Source: Microcoleus sp. AS-A8
Lineage (GTDB): Bacteria; Cyanobacteriota; Cyanobacteriia; Cyanobacteriales; Coleofasciculaceae
Direction: 5' to 3'
DNA: 64,000 nt
NCBI GenBank assembly: GCA_039962225.1
Contig: JAMPKV010000004.1
Location: forward strand, 124,001 to 188,000
Each line of letters starts with the position of its first letter. The stretch's first letter is position 1. Positions 48,140 through 56,831 of the stretch are shown one piece after another. The notes under the pieces are model-generated. The model had not been told where the DNA came from and searched no databases. It saw only the letters and a program-made list of their open reading frames with translations. The position numbers and the translations under genes were made by a program.

Positions 48140-49918
48140 ATGCACCCCCGTCTCAAGTCCGTCAGCTTGTTTACGACAACGTTGCTGCTTTCCCTGACTC
48201 CTTCCCTACTCCCTAGGGCAAGCACAAGGGTTACCTCTACTCTCGACTTCCTACTCCCTGCCTCAGCACAGACACTCACGACTCAAAACCGCCAAACTGA
48301 GGTAGACAAGCTATTCCAAGAAGGCGTGCAGCAGTATCGCCACGGGGAATACCCCAAAGCACTGCAAACTTATCAACGGGTACTGGAGATACGGCAACAA
48401 CTGAACGACAAAGCCGGAATTGGGCAAACCCTCAACAACATAGGTGAGGTTTACCTCGGTTTAGCGCAACCTGACAAAGCCGAAGATGTCTTGCAGCAAG
48501 CCTTGGCTATGCGTCGGGAACTAAAAGACCGAAAGGGGGAAGGAGAAACCCTCGATAACCTTGGCTCAATTTACCTCTTCAAAGACCAATATGACAAAGC
48601 TTTGGAAACTTTACAGCAAGCCTTAGCTATTCGTCGAGAGGGAAAAGATAGGGCAGGGGAAGGTAGGACACTGACAAAAATAGGGGTAACTTACTCTTAT
48701 TTAAAACAAAAGTCTAAAGCTTTAGAAATATATAACCAAGCACTGGCAATTCAGCAAGAAGTAGGAGATAAATTTCAGATAGGTTATACGTTTGGTGCGA
48801 TAGGTTCACTATATTCAGATTTGGAAGACTATCCCCGTGCTTTGGAGTGGTTTGAGAAATCATTAGACGCACACCGAGAGGTAGGTAATCGCTTCGCCGA
48901 AGGCAATTTTCTGTCCCAGGCAATAGAGTTAGCAAACCAAGCCTTACAAGTTGCTAAACGACTAGAAAATAGCGACATTGAACAGCATACTTTGGGTGAA
49001 TTGAGGGACATTTACAATAACCAAGGGAACTATCAAAAAGCTCTGGAGTTAGCACAACAATGCTTGACACTGCTACAGCAGAGTGAAAGTAACTATGAGT
49101 TCTTGGCTTTACAAGATTTGAGCCGCAGTTACGGGGCTGTAGGAGACACCCAAAAAGCCATTGAGGTAGCAAACCAATCTGTGGCAAAGTCTCGACAACA
49201 GCAAAATCCCAATTTTGAACAACAAGCTTTGGCTGCTCTTAGCCAAGCATACAATGCACAAGGGAAATATGAGCAGGGGATTGAAGTAGGACAACAAAGC
49301 TTGGCTATTGCTCAAAAAATCAAAAACTTCCGAGGCGAAGCATGGGCGGCGGAGTCTCTCAGCAATGCTTATCAAAAATTGGGAGACTATCAAAAAGTAA
49401 TTTCTGTTGTAGAACCAGGCTTAGTATCTGCAAGAAAATACAAAGACCGTCAACAAGAAGCAAGCTTGCTAATGAATTTGGGCGATGCTTACCAAATAGT
49501 TGGCAATTACACCAAAGGTAAGGAGTTCATCGAGCAAAGTTTGGCAATAGCACAAGAGTTAAAAAATCCTGGTTTGGAATCTCAAGCATTATCTTACCTG
49601 GGTAATCTTTACAACAATAGCAATGACTATCAGAGAGCATTGGAGTTGAATCAGCAAAGCTTGAAAATAGCTACAGAACTTAAGAGTCCTTTACTGGAGT
49701 CCATATCAGAGTTTAATCTCGGTGATATCTACAGTAAGCTGGGAAATTACCCCAAAAGTCGCGAATATTATCAACAGGCACTTGCCACGATGCGGCAACT
49801 TAAAAATCGCCAAGGTGAAGGTATTGCTTTATTAAGTCTTGCTGATACTTACTTTGCCCAAAGAGAACCGCAAAAAACTGTAGAATTTGCCCAACCGACA
49901 AGCCAAATGTGCCTCTAA
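48140..49918 (+). CDS. Exported TPR-repeat protein, probable N-terminal part of a TPR-CHAT gene
   Basis: This 592-residue product has a signal peptide (KSVSLFTTTLLLSLTPSLLP), then about 11 to 13 tetratricopeptide units of roughly 40 residues, each with a pattern like GDYQKALELAQQSL. Such arrays bind partner proteins. The frame ends abruptly in the middle of a TPR unit (VEFAQPTSQMCL, stop at 49918). The CHAT domain begins in another frame at 49909, overlapping by 10 bases. Related cyanobacterial proteins have both parts in one chain with about 80 to 100 extra residues between, so a deletion with frameshift is likely. The upstream spacer (47931-48139) has two GCGATCGC sites. Confidence 0.8.
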   Translation: MHPRLKSVSLFTTTLLLSLTPSLLPRASTRVTSTLDFLLPASAQTLTTQNRQTEVDKLFQEGVQQYRHGEYPKALQTYQRVLEIRQQLNDKAGIGQTLNNIGEVYLGLAQPDKAEDVLQQALAMRRELKDRKGEGETLDNLGSIYLFKDQYDKALETLQQALAIRREGKDRAGEGRTLTKIGVTYSYLKQKSKALEIYNQALAIQQEVGDKFQIGYTFGAIGSLYSDLEDYPRALEWFEKSLDAHREVGNRFAEGNFLSQAIELANQALQVAKRLENSDIEQHTLGELRDIYNNQGNYQKALELAQQCLTLLQQSESNYEFLALQDLSRSYGAVGDTQKAIEVANQSVAKSRQQQNPNFEQQALAALSQAYNAQGKYEQGIEVGQQSLAIAQKIKNFRGEAWAAESLSNAYQKLGDYQKVISVVEPGLVSARKYKDRQQEASLLMNLGDAYQIVGNYTKGKEFIEQSLAIAQELKNPGLESQALSYLGNLYNNSNDYQRALELNQQSLKIATELKSPLLESISEFNLGDIYSKLGNYPKSREYYQQALATMRQLKNRQGEGIALLSLADTYFAQREPQKTVEFAQPTSQMCL

Positions 49919-51291
49919 GTGCAACTGAAAGCAAGATTCCCGCCGCTAGTCAGTCTTTAATTGCTTTGGGACGAAAGATTAGCGAATGCGATCGCACAAA
50001 TTGTAGCCAAAAAAGCGCCCTCAATGACAAACTCACCGCTGTGGTAGAACAATTCAATCAAGACTTGCTGAAAATTGACAAGGAAATCCGCGCTAACCGT
50101 ACCACCGACGATGTGTTCTTCGACCCCCGGAAACTGGCGAAAGCTAGAGAAATTGTCAAAGCGCAACCGGGTACAGTGATGATTTACCCCTTAGTGATGG
50201 AGAATAAGCTCTGGTTGCTGATGTACTCCGAAGGGGATGTCGTCAAGAAAGTTGAAGTCAATGTTGGACAACAGGAGTTAGGGGAAACAGTCGTCCAGTT
50301 CCGTAAATTACTACAAAGTCCTAACTCTAATATTGCAGAAGTTCAAGCCACCAGTGCCAAACTCTACAACTGGTTGATTAAACCCCTAGAAGCGGAACTG
50401 AAGGCAAACCCCATTAAACATCTAGTCTTTTCCCTTGATCGGGTGACGCGCTACATCCCCATGAGTGCTCTGTTTGATGGGAAAAACTACCTGATTGAGA
50501 ACTACTCTGTATATACGGTGCTATCAGCCGATTTGACCGATATGCGCGATCGCCTGCCAACCGGAACTCAAAACACCCCTATTCTGGCAATGGGACTATC
50601 AGATGCTGTCTCTGGTTTCAATGCTTTGCCGAATGTACCCGCCGAATTAGATGCGATCGTGCTAACGAAAACCAACGATACCCAAGGCATTTATCCGGGA
50701 GAGAAATTCCTAAACCACGCCTTTGACTTTCGTACTCTGCGAGACAATCTCACGGGATACAAGATTTTGCACCTTGCCACTCACGGTGAATTTGTGCCAA
50801 ATAGCTCAGATAAGTCTTACCTTCTGTTAGGAACAGGTGAACAGCTAACGATCGCCAAGATTAATGCCTTGACGGCATTAAGTAATATTCACCTCGTCGT
50901 CCTATCCGCTTGCGAAACGGCATTGGCTGGGCCTCGTCAAGATGGGGTAGAAATTGCCAGTGTCGCCTACTACTTTCTCAATGGGGGAGCTAAAGCAGTG
51001 ATGGCTTCCCTGTGGTCAGTTAACGATGCCAGCACTAGCTTATTGATGCAACAATTTTACAAGGATTTAGCTAGTGGAATATCAGAAAAACCGATGCCTA
51101 AAGCCGAAGCACTGCGTCAAGCACAACTTAGTTTGTTGCAAGGTAAACTCACGGCTAAAGATGCTCCACAACGAGGACTTGGGGTTGTCTCCAAACCTGG
51201 GGTAGAGACTACCGCAGCTAATAACAGCCGTTCCAATTTTTCTCACCCCTACTACTGGGCACCCTTTATTCTAATTGGCAATGGTTTGTAG
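49909..51291 (+). CDS. CHAT-domain protease part, out of frame with the TPR gene
   Basis: This 460-residue segment opens with GTG 49909 and has no ribosome-binding site. Residues about 1-90 resemble the linker of TPR-CHAT proteins (AASQSLIALGRKISECDRTN and DDVFFDPRKLAKAREIVKAQ). The CHAT domain spans about 150-460, with H292 in HLATHGEF and C335 in LSACETALAG, so the caspase-like dyad is intact. It ends in YYWAPFILIGNGL, the usual CHAT terminus. If translated only by coupling or frameshifting, it would lack its own signal peptide. It is either the second half of a broken gene or a separately translated protease. Confidence 0.75.
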   Translation: MPLSATESKIPAASQSLIALGRKISECDRTNCSQKSALNDKLTAVVEQFNQDLLKIDKEIRANRTTDDVFFDPRKLAKAREIVKAQPGTVMIYPLVMENKLWLLMYSEGDVVKKVEVNVGQQELGETVVQFRKLLQSPNSNIAEVQATSAKLYNWLIKPLEAELKANPIKHLVFSLDRVTRYIPMSALFDGKNYLIENYSVYTVLSADLTDMRDRLPTGTQNTPILAMGLSDAVSGFNALPNVPAELDAIVLTKTNDTQGIYPGEKFLNHAFDFRTLRDNLTGYKILHLATHGEFVPNSSDKSYLLLGTGEQLTIAKINALTALSNIHLVVLSACETALAGPRQDGVEIASVAYYFLNGGAKAVMASLWSVNDASTSLLMQQFYKDLASGISEKPMPKAEALRQAQLSLLQGKLTAKDAPQRGLGVVSKPGVETTAANNSRSNFSHPYYWAPFILIGNGL

Positions 51292-51592
51292 AGTGACATC
51301 TAAGCTGAAAAAAGAAGTCAGGAGTCAGGGGAGAGAACTTTTCATCCAATGCTCGTAAGCGCTTTTTTATTGGAGGGACTTGCACCAAATGAGAGGACGG
51401 GCGAGACGCCCATCCCACAATCAATAATTTTGTTTATGGGGTAGGCATCCTGCCTGCCCTATGCAAGGCTAATTGTGGCTGGTTAGCTTATCTCAGTACA
51501 GCGATCCAACTTAGGTAGAGTGTTAGCCTGGATATGTTCCAATACGTATTGTCAAATGTTCCTTGTATAGCTTTAAGCTGGTATAAAATAAA
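51292..51592. other. Spacer with hairpin repeats
   Basis: This 301-bp spacer before a Uma2 gene contains the repeat block 51394-51480 described separately. There is no other feature. An AT-rich stretch just before 51593 may be the promoter. Confidence 0.5.
51394..51480. repeat. Structured intergenic repeat (GACGGGCGAGACGCCC type)
   Basis: GGGCGAGACGCCC forms a short hairpin, followed by CATCCCACAA. TAGGCATCCTGCCTGCCCTA forms a second hairpin. CCCACAATC near 51415 pairs with AATTGTGG near 51471, enclosing the spacer. This resembles the GTGGGATGGGC-style repeat I recall as widespread in cyanobacterial genomes. Confidence 0.55.
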
Positions 51593-52249
51593 ATGCTGTT
51601 AGCCCTCGAACAAATTATCGTACCACCCGGACATCAACTGCTCTTAAAAAATGTCAACTGGCAGCAATTCCAAGATATTTTAAACAATTTGGGTGAAAGT
51701 CGCAGTGCGAGACTTTCTTATAGCCAAGGTACGCTAGAAATTATGACTCCACTGCCAGAGCATGAAGATAACAAAGTCATTATTGGGGATTTTGTCAAAG
51801 CAATTCTGGAAGAAATGGACATCGAGTTTAGGAGCCTTGGTTCAACGACGTTTGAAAATGAAGCGATGAGACAAGCCGTTGAACCCGATGATTGTTTTTA
51901 TATTCAGAAAGAAGCCAAAATTAGAGGCAAGAAACGGCTAAATTTAGAAATAGACCCGCCGCCCGAATTAGCCATTGAAATTGATATTACATCGAGAACT
52001 AAGTTTAATAATTATCAAGAATTAGGGGTGACTGAACTCTGGCGTTATAACGGCAAAAAGCTAGAAATTAATATTCTTCAGTCTGGCAAATATGTTCAGT
52101 CAGGAACTAGCTTGGCTTTTCCCAATTTACCTATGGCTGATGTTCTCCACGATTTTGTGGAACAAAGTAAAGTAAGAGGGAGAAATGCGACGATGAAAGC
52201 TTTCCGGGCTTGGGTGAGAGAACAATTAGCAAGGCATGAACAACCCTGA
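51593..52249 (+). CDS. Uma2 family (DUF820) endonuclease-like protein, copy 2
   Basis: This 218-residue protein has LKNVNWQQFQDILNNLGESR, SARLSYSQGTLEIMTPLPEH, PDDCFYIQKEAKIRGKKRLN, ELAIEIDITSRTKFNNYQEL (Asp/Glu metal-site motif) and VTELWRYNGKKLEINILQSG. It belongs to a different subgroup from the copies at 47295 and 58706, with the DCFYI and EIDITS signatures. The role is unknown. Many cyanobacteria carry tens of copies. Confidence 0.8.
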   Translation: MLLALEQIIVPPGHQLLLKNVNWQQFQDILNNLGESRSARLSYSQGTLEIMTPLPEHEDNKVIIGDFVKAILEEMDIEFRSLGSTTFENEAMRQAVEPDDCFYIQKEAKIRGKKRLNLEIDPPPELAIEIDITSRTKFNNYQELGVTELWRYNGKKLEINILQSGKYVQSGTSLAFPNLPMADVLHDFVEQSKVRGRNATMKAFRAWVREQLARHEQP

Positions 52250-52309
52250 ATGTTCAACCATCAAGTTAGCCGGATCAGTTTCCGACATAAATCAGACGAA
52301 TTCTAGAGT

Positions 52310-53026
52310 TCACGCGCAGACTTTTTGGGTAATCGCATCTTGTCCCAACCAGTGGCAGAGAAATCTTTTGAGCCAATTTTCCATTGCGATCGCATATAAG
52401 GAATGCTGGTAGAAATGCTCATCACGAGACTGTGCCCCCGGAAGGGTTACCATGTGAGCGCCCTCTGTCGTCCACCGTTCCATCATCTCTCGCGTCATCT
52501 CCGGGTGAAACTGGACACCATAGGCATTCTCACCATAGCGAAATGCCTGATTCTTAAAAACTTCGCCTTCAAACAGGGAAACTGCACCCTTCGGCAGTTC
52601 AAACCCTTCACGGTGCCAGTGATAGACATACAACGGCTGATCGAAATGTTCGCTATCCATTCCAGTCGGCATCACTGGAAAGTAGCCGATTTCTACCCTG
52701 CCATCAGGATGAGGTTGAACCGTTGCACCGAGGACACGGGCTAATAATTGAGCACCGAGGCAGATTCCCAGGTAAGGTTTACCCGATTTTAGAGCAACTG
52801 GAATCCAATCAAGTTCGGTACCGATGAAGGGGAGAGTTTCGCGATCATTTGCACTCATCGGCCCCCCAAAAATGATCACACCTTCGTGATTATCCATCGT
52901 TGGGGGGAGTTCGTCCTGCTGACTCGGTACTCGGATATCTAGGGTATAGCCCCAAGCGCGAAGAATTTGCCCCACGAGTCCAGTATCAGAGGTGGGTTGG
53001 TGGACGACGATCAGAATCTTTTTCAC
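52310..53026 (-). CDS. Type 1 glutamine amidotransferase
   Basis: This stand-alone class I glutaminase-like protein has 238 residues from GTG 53026. That start places KKILIVVHQPTSDTGLVGQI at the N terminus and has AGGTG 8 bp upstream; ATG 53071 is the alternative. The nucleophile Cys lies in YLGICLGAQLLARVLG, and His/Glu of the triad lie in YGVQFHPEMTREMMERW. The GGPMSANDRE segment is the oxyanion loop. It resembles the GuaA-like subgroup of unknown acceptor. Monocistronic. Confidence 0.85.
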   Translation of the reverse strand: MKKILIVVHQPTSDTGLVGQILRAWGYTLDIRVPSQQDELPPTMDNHEGVIIFGGPMSANDRETLPFIGTELDWIPVALKSGKPYLGICLGAQLLARVLGATVQPHPDGRVEIGYFPVMPTGMDSEHFDQPLYVYHWHREGFELPKGAVSLFEGEVFKNQAFRYGENAYGVQFHPEMTREMMERWTTEGAHMVTLPGAQSRDEHFYQHSLYAIAMENWLKRFLCHWLGQDAITQKVCA

Positions 53027-53102
53027 GAGTTGCACACCTATATAGATTCTCCATCTTAACGAGAGTGGCATTGGTCTTCAGTTCAGAAAGCACTATTCTT
53101 AC

Positions 53103-53178
53103 TCCCCCCTTAATAACCGGAGCGACCGCCGGAGCTCATACGAGGACTTTAGTGAGGATGAGGAGGGCCGGGGGGGTC
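53103..53178. repeat. GATCCCCCC-type repeat, copy 3 (opposite strand)
   Basis: It runs CCCCCCTTAATAACCGGAGC through CTCATACGAGGAC to GGGGGGGTCAA. Its reverse complement matches the copy at 43032-43078 in start, middle (CTCGTATGA, CTCCGG) and end. It lies just before a dispersed repeat of the GTTATAGC family. Confidence 0.55.
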
Positions 53179-53203
53179 AATGTGTAGCGTACTAAAAGTG
53201 AAA

Positions 53204-53329
53204 TGTTATAGCTGTAAGCATAAGGTTGGGACTTTATTGAACGGCCTAAACGACCACATAGCAGTAATAACCCTTCTGCTTTTTGCCTCCTCACTAAAGC
53301 TCCGGTGCCTTCTGCCTTTTGCTATATCA
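53204..53329. repeat. Dispersed short repeat, copy 2
   Basis: This 126-bp element begins GTTATAGCTGT and ends CCTTCTGCCTTTTGCTATAT. It aligns along its length with the copy at 59632-59758 (shared GTTATAGCTGT, CCACATAGCAGTAAT-like centre, GCTCCGGTGCC), and shares its two ends with the copy at 23089. Confidence 0.65.
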
Positions 53330-53360
53330 GTGAGTTGGGATGCATTAGGAAAGGATATCG

Positions 53361-55271
53361 TTATTTATCCAACGTTTTAACTGTCAAAACTTGCGGTGGA
53401 GTGGAATCTGGAGGATAGACTAAGCTTACCTGGACTTCCCGACTTGCCTCAGGTGGTAGAGTTAGCGTTACCAAGGGTTCACCCGGTTGCCCCCGTCGCT
53501 GTACTAGATGCACATAGCGCGTCTGCGATTGTCCTGCATCATCCTTATAACTCACCTTCACCGTACCGCGAAAGAAAATCTGGTCAACTCGTGGGTTCAA
53601 GAACAGCAGTACATCTTTCCCTCCCTCATCCTTCAAGGGCGTTTGCAAGGATACCGTCACCGTCTGAGGTTGACTTGTAGTGTTTTTCAGCGGCAACGTG
53701 AGATTGTATTCCACCCCATAATTACTGTGGGCAAAATAAGCTGTATCTTCATAGCGCCTTAACATCGCTGCACTTTGGATTTGCCCCGTGCCCAGAGTAA
53801 TCAAATGTAATGTACCCACGACGTAGGAGAACGCCTTTCCCGGTTCAGGGAGGCTGAGGTGTTCCCCATTCGGAGTATCTGTAATCTCTGCCTGCCATTG
53901 CGCCCCCTCAGAAACACCCGCCACACGACTAAACACCGTGGGTTCTCTGGGTGGGTCGAGGGGTGTGGGAATCGGGTCGCGTGGCCCTGCAAAACCTCCA
54001 GTTTCCAGTAATCCTTGCCATTCTTTCAGCGTTGGTGCGCGGACACCTCTCTTGGCTAAATTCGCCACATAAACTGGCCCATTACTCCTCAACCGCATCA
54101 TCGTAGAACGACCATTAGAAGCGGGTGCCCGTTCTATCGTAATCGGCTGATTCATTAATATCTGACTTTGCCCCGGCTCAATCACCAACTGCGCGGGGAA
54201 AATCCCCTGCCGCACTCCTCGCAGAACATCACTCATCGTCCGGCTACCAGGGCCAGAGTAGACGCTGCCATCGGCATTATCCTTCATATCGGGTAACTCT
54301 TTGAAGGGTGCTTCTGGAGTCGAAAGATAACTGGCAGCTTGCAAAACCTCCACCGTGACGGGTTTATCACTGGGATTGTGGACAATCACCCCTTGGTAAA
54401 GGGTACCCGTTTCTGCTTGCGTTTCCGCCCTAGCGATATGGTGAGTAAAGACATCAAATCGTCCCTCAAAGGGGAAATTGAGATGGGCAGAGGGTACCTG
54501 TTTTCCTTCTGGTGGGAAGGTTGACAGCAAAATCCCTTCTGTTTTTACCAGTTCTGGACTGTTGCTGTTAAATGTAGGAACAGTATCGAGTTTTCCCGGT
54601 AGCGCCCGAACCGATTGGGGGCGAGTTTCTACCCCAGCAATGTACTGCGGCTGCACCGCATAGATGAATAACGCCCGACAAATTAACGACGCGACTTCCC
54701 CACGAGTGGCAGTTTGATTGGGTTTGAGCTGTTTAACGTTGGGATAGTTGACGACGAGACTATTGATGGTTGCAGCGGCGATCGCATTTTTGGCATAATC
54801 CGGAATCTGTGCCGCATCGGTAAAATACTGCCTTAGCGTTCCCTCCGCATTGCCGGAAAAGTTAAAATTCTTTGCCCCTGCCAAAACACCAATCGCTTGC
54901 ACTCTCGGAATCGCTTGGTTCGGGAGAAACACCCCACCGGGATAACCGGAAAAAAAGCCGCGTTTGTAAGCATCCTGAATTGCCTTATGCGCCCAGTGAC
55001 TCGTCGGCACATCTTTAAACGTTGTCCCAGCCCGCTTTTGGGGGGCATCTGGGAAAGCATTGAGCATCAAAACCGCAAACTCAGCACGGGTAATCGTTGC
55101 ATTAGGACGAAAAGTACCATCCGGGTAACCACTCACCAGCTTGCGCGGTGCCATCTGATTGATACACGCTTGCGCCCAATGAGTTTGGATGTCAGTAAAC
55201 CCCAACGCCCTGGGAATGGATAAGTTCAACACAGCAAAACTACTAGCCAGGAAACTTAAGCTAAAACGCAT
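53361..55271 (-). CDS. S-layer-homology / DUF3370 secreted protein
   Basis: This exported surface protein has 636 residues from ATG 55271 (a TTG one codon earlier is unlikely). Signal peptide: RFSLSFLASSFAVLNLSIPR, with cleavage near ALGF. Three SLH motifs (about 28-200) bind the cell wall: DIQTHWAQACINQMAPRKLV, DVPTSHWAHKAIQDAYKRGF and the third near DYAKNAIAAATINSLVVNY. DUF3370 follows (about 245-625), with VYSGPGSRTMSDVLRGVRQG and HSNYGVEYNLTLPLKNTT. The function is unknown. It is divergent from the interrupted lipoprotein gene, 113 bp away. Confidence 0.85.
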   Translation of the reverse strand: MRFSLSFLASSFAVLNLSIPRALGFTDIQTHWAQACINQMAPRKLVSGYPDGTFRPNATITRAEFAVLMLNAFPDAPQKRAGTTFKDVPTSHWAHKAIQDAYKRGFFSGYPGGVFLPNQAIPRVQAIGVLAGAKNFNFSGNAEGTLRQYFTDAAQIPDYAKNAIAAATINSLVVNYPNVKQLKPNQTATRGEVASLICRALFIYAVQPQYIAGVETRPQSVRALPGKLDTVPTFNSNSPELVKTEGILLSTFPPEGKQVPSAHLNFPFEGRFDVFTHHIARAETQAETGTLYQGVIVHNPSDKPVTVEVLQAASYLSTPEAPFKELPDMKDNADGSVYSGPGSRTMSDVLRGVRQGIFPAQLVIEPGQSQILMNQPITIERAPASNGRSTMMRLRSNGPVYVANLAKRGVRAPTLKEWQGLLETGGFAGPRDPIPTPLDPPREPTVFSRVAGVSEGAQWQAEITDTPNGEHLSLPEPGKAFSYVVGTLHLITLGTGQIQSAAMLRRYEDTAYFAHSNYGVEYNLTLPLKNTTSQPQTVTVSLQTPLKDEGGKDVLLFLNPRVDQIFFRGTVKVSYKDDAGQSQTRYVHLVQRRGQPGEPLVTLTLPPEASREVQVSLVYPPDSTPPQVLTVKTLDK

Positions 55272-55446
55272 CAAAACACTTCAAGACCAACATGATTCTT
55301 TGAAGCATTGTCGGAGGAATTTGTTGCAAAAACTAGAGTTTTTCAGCAAACTTCTTGAGAAATACCAAACGAGGTATCCGGGGAATGAGCCGACTTAAAA
55401 AGTTAATCAGCGTAGCAATATTGACTTTACAGAAGAATAAGCAAAG

Positions 55447-55467
55447 CCCACCTCATTCATGGGTGGG
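55447..55467 (+). other. Left-end hairpin of IS608-like element
   Basis: CCCACC and GGTGGG pair around an 8- to 9-base loop (TCATTCATG). In IS608-type elements the TnpA transposase recognises such single-stranded hairpins. AAAG sits directly 5' of the stem. Confidence 0.85.
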
Positions 55468-55483
55468 ATGTAGCGTAGCGCTT

Positions 55484-55633
55484 TTAAGGGGCGTCAGTGC
55501 TAGATGGCGGTGGCAGTCTGTCTATCCAATCCTCTATTAGCTGGGTCATTGTTTTCTTTTTCTGGCTAGCATATTGTTTTAGCTTTTCTAAACGACTTTC
55601 CTCAATTCGCAGGCTCAGAGGTTTCTTCTGCAT
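55484..55633 (-). CDS. Small RHH-like protein, divergent from tnpB
   Basis: This 49-residue frame (start MQKKPLSLRIEESRLEKLKQ, then ASQKKKTMTQLIEDWIDRLP) has the profile of a ribbon-helix-helix DNA-binding protein: a strand LSLRIEE, a first helix RLEKLKQYA, and a second helix MTQLIEDWIDRL. It lies inside the element, and its start is 41 bp from the tnpB ATG. It could therefore bind the shared promoter region and control tnpB; this is inference. Similar short ORFs accompany cyanobacterial tnpB genes in my recollection. There is no clear ribosome-binding site. Confidence 0.6.
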   Translation of the reverse strand: MQKKPLSLRIEESRLEKLKQYASQKKKTMTQLIEDWIDRLPPPSSTDAP

Positions 55634-55674
55634 GGCGTCTATACGTTGTATGGATGCATGGTATCATTAAAGAC

Positions 55675-56808
55675 ATGAAAACCCTGAAGTTTAAGCTCTA
55701 CAGCCACAAGCGGAATAAATACCTCAAACGGACAATCAGCGCGGCTGGGGTAATTTATAACCATTGCATTGCTCTGCATCGTCGATACTATCGGATGTGG
55801 GGTCAGCACTTGCCCTCGCGTCAACTTCAGAAACATATCGCTAAATTGCGCAAGCGTAATCCGTTGTGGCAATTAGTAGGTTCTCAAGCTGTTCAGGATA
55901 TCTGTCAACGCATTGATAAAGCCTATCACCTATTCTTCAAACACCACAAAAAAGGAGTCAAACCACCGAGTTTTAAGAAAGTCAAAAAATATAAGTCATT
56001 CACCCTCAAGCAAGCCGGATACAAATTCTTGGGAGGAAATCGAGTCAAGATAGGAAGTCGGGTATATCAATACTGGAACTCCAGAGAGATAGAAGGAACC
56101 GTTAAAACTTTAACCATCAAACGTACCGCTTTAGGTGAGCTGTTCATGGTTGTCGTTGTTGACGGATATTCAACAGCAGAAGTCACATTCGAGACAGGTA
56201 AGATAGCTGGATTTGACTTTGGGTTGAAAGCGTTCCTCACTTGCTCGGAAGGATTCAAGGTTGAATCCCCCGAATTCCTAAAATCATCCCTCAATGTCCT
56301 CCAAAAAGCGTCTAAGCAGCACTCTAAAAAACAGAAGGGGTCAAACAACCGTAGACTTGCAAGGAAACATTTGGTTCGTTGTCACGAGGCTATTAGTAAC
56401 CGCAGGCGCGATTGGTTCTGGAAGTTAGCACACAAGCTGACTGATCAGTTTGACCTGTTATGTTTCGAGACGCTAAACCTCAAAGGGATGCAGCGTTTAT
56501 GGGGACGCAAGGTTAGCGACTTGGCTTTAGGGGATTTCTTGCAAATACTGGAATGGGTAGCCAAGAACAAAGGGAAGCGAGTTATCTATATTGACCGCTG
56601 GTATCCCTCTAGTAAAACCTGTTCTTGTTGTGGTCATATTCTAGACGAACTAGATTTGTCGGTTAGACGCTGGCGTTGTCTATCCTGCCACTCGGTCAAT
56701 GACAGGGATGAGAACGCCGCATTAAATATTAAAAGGGTTGGGAGTTCAACCCTAGGCTTAGGGGATGTCAGACAGGAGTTACTCCTGCAATCCCTGCTCG
56801 ATGCCTGA
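55675..56808 (+). CDS. tnpB: TnpB, RNA-guided endonuclease of IS200/IS605 family
   Basis: This Cas12 ancestor is guided by an RNA from the element's right end and helps retain the element. It has 377 residues from ATG 55675; ATG 55654 would add seven residues. The N-terminal domain begins MKTLKFKLYSHKRNKYLKRT. The RuvC residues are D181 (AGFDFGLKAF), E265 (LLCFETLNLKG) and D345 (NDRDENAALNI). A zinc-finger pair CSCCGH and CLSCH lies between the second and third. All are intact, so it is probably active. The stop TGA overlaps the GAAT guide tetranucleotide, and the 3' coding end would form part of the guide RNA. Confidence 0.93.
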   Translation: MKTLKFKLYSHKRNKYLKRTISAAGVIYNHCIALHRRYYRMWGQHLPSRQLQKHIAKLRKRNPLWQLVGSQAVQDICQRIDKAYHLFFKHHKKGVKPPSFKKVKKYKSFTLKQAGYKFLGGNRVKIGSRVYQYWNSREIEGTVKTLTIKRTALGELFMVVVVDGYSTAEVTFETGKIAGFDFGLKAFLTCSEGFKVESPEFLKSSLNVLQKASKQHSKKQKGSNNRRLARKHLVRCHEAISNRRRDWFWKLAHKLTDQFDLLCFETLNLKGMQRLWGRKVSDLALGDFLQILEWVAKNKGKRVIYIDRWYPSSKTCSCCGHILDELDLSVRRWRCLSCHSVNDRDENAALNIKRVGSSTLGLGDVRQELLLQSLLDA

Positions 56809-56810
56809 AT

Positions 56811-56831
56811 CCCACCGATTCAATCGGTGGG
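56811..56831 (+). other. Right-end hairpin and guide-RNA 3' scaffold
   Basis: CCCACCGATT pairs with AATCGGTGGG around one base, 7 bp before the TCAA end. TnpB guide RNAs usually include this end and continue into the flanking DNA, so the natural guide would be the host sequence beginning at 56842. Confidence 0.75.

Noticed and set aside
47989-48216. 75-codon frame before the TPR gene
   Set aside because: It starts with TTG, has no ribosome-binding site, overlaps the TPR gene start and resembles no family.
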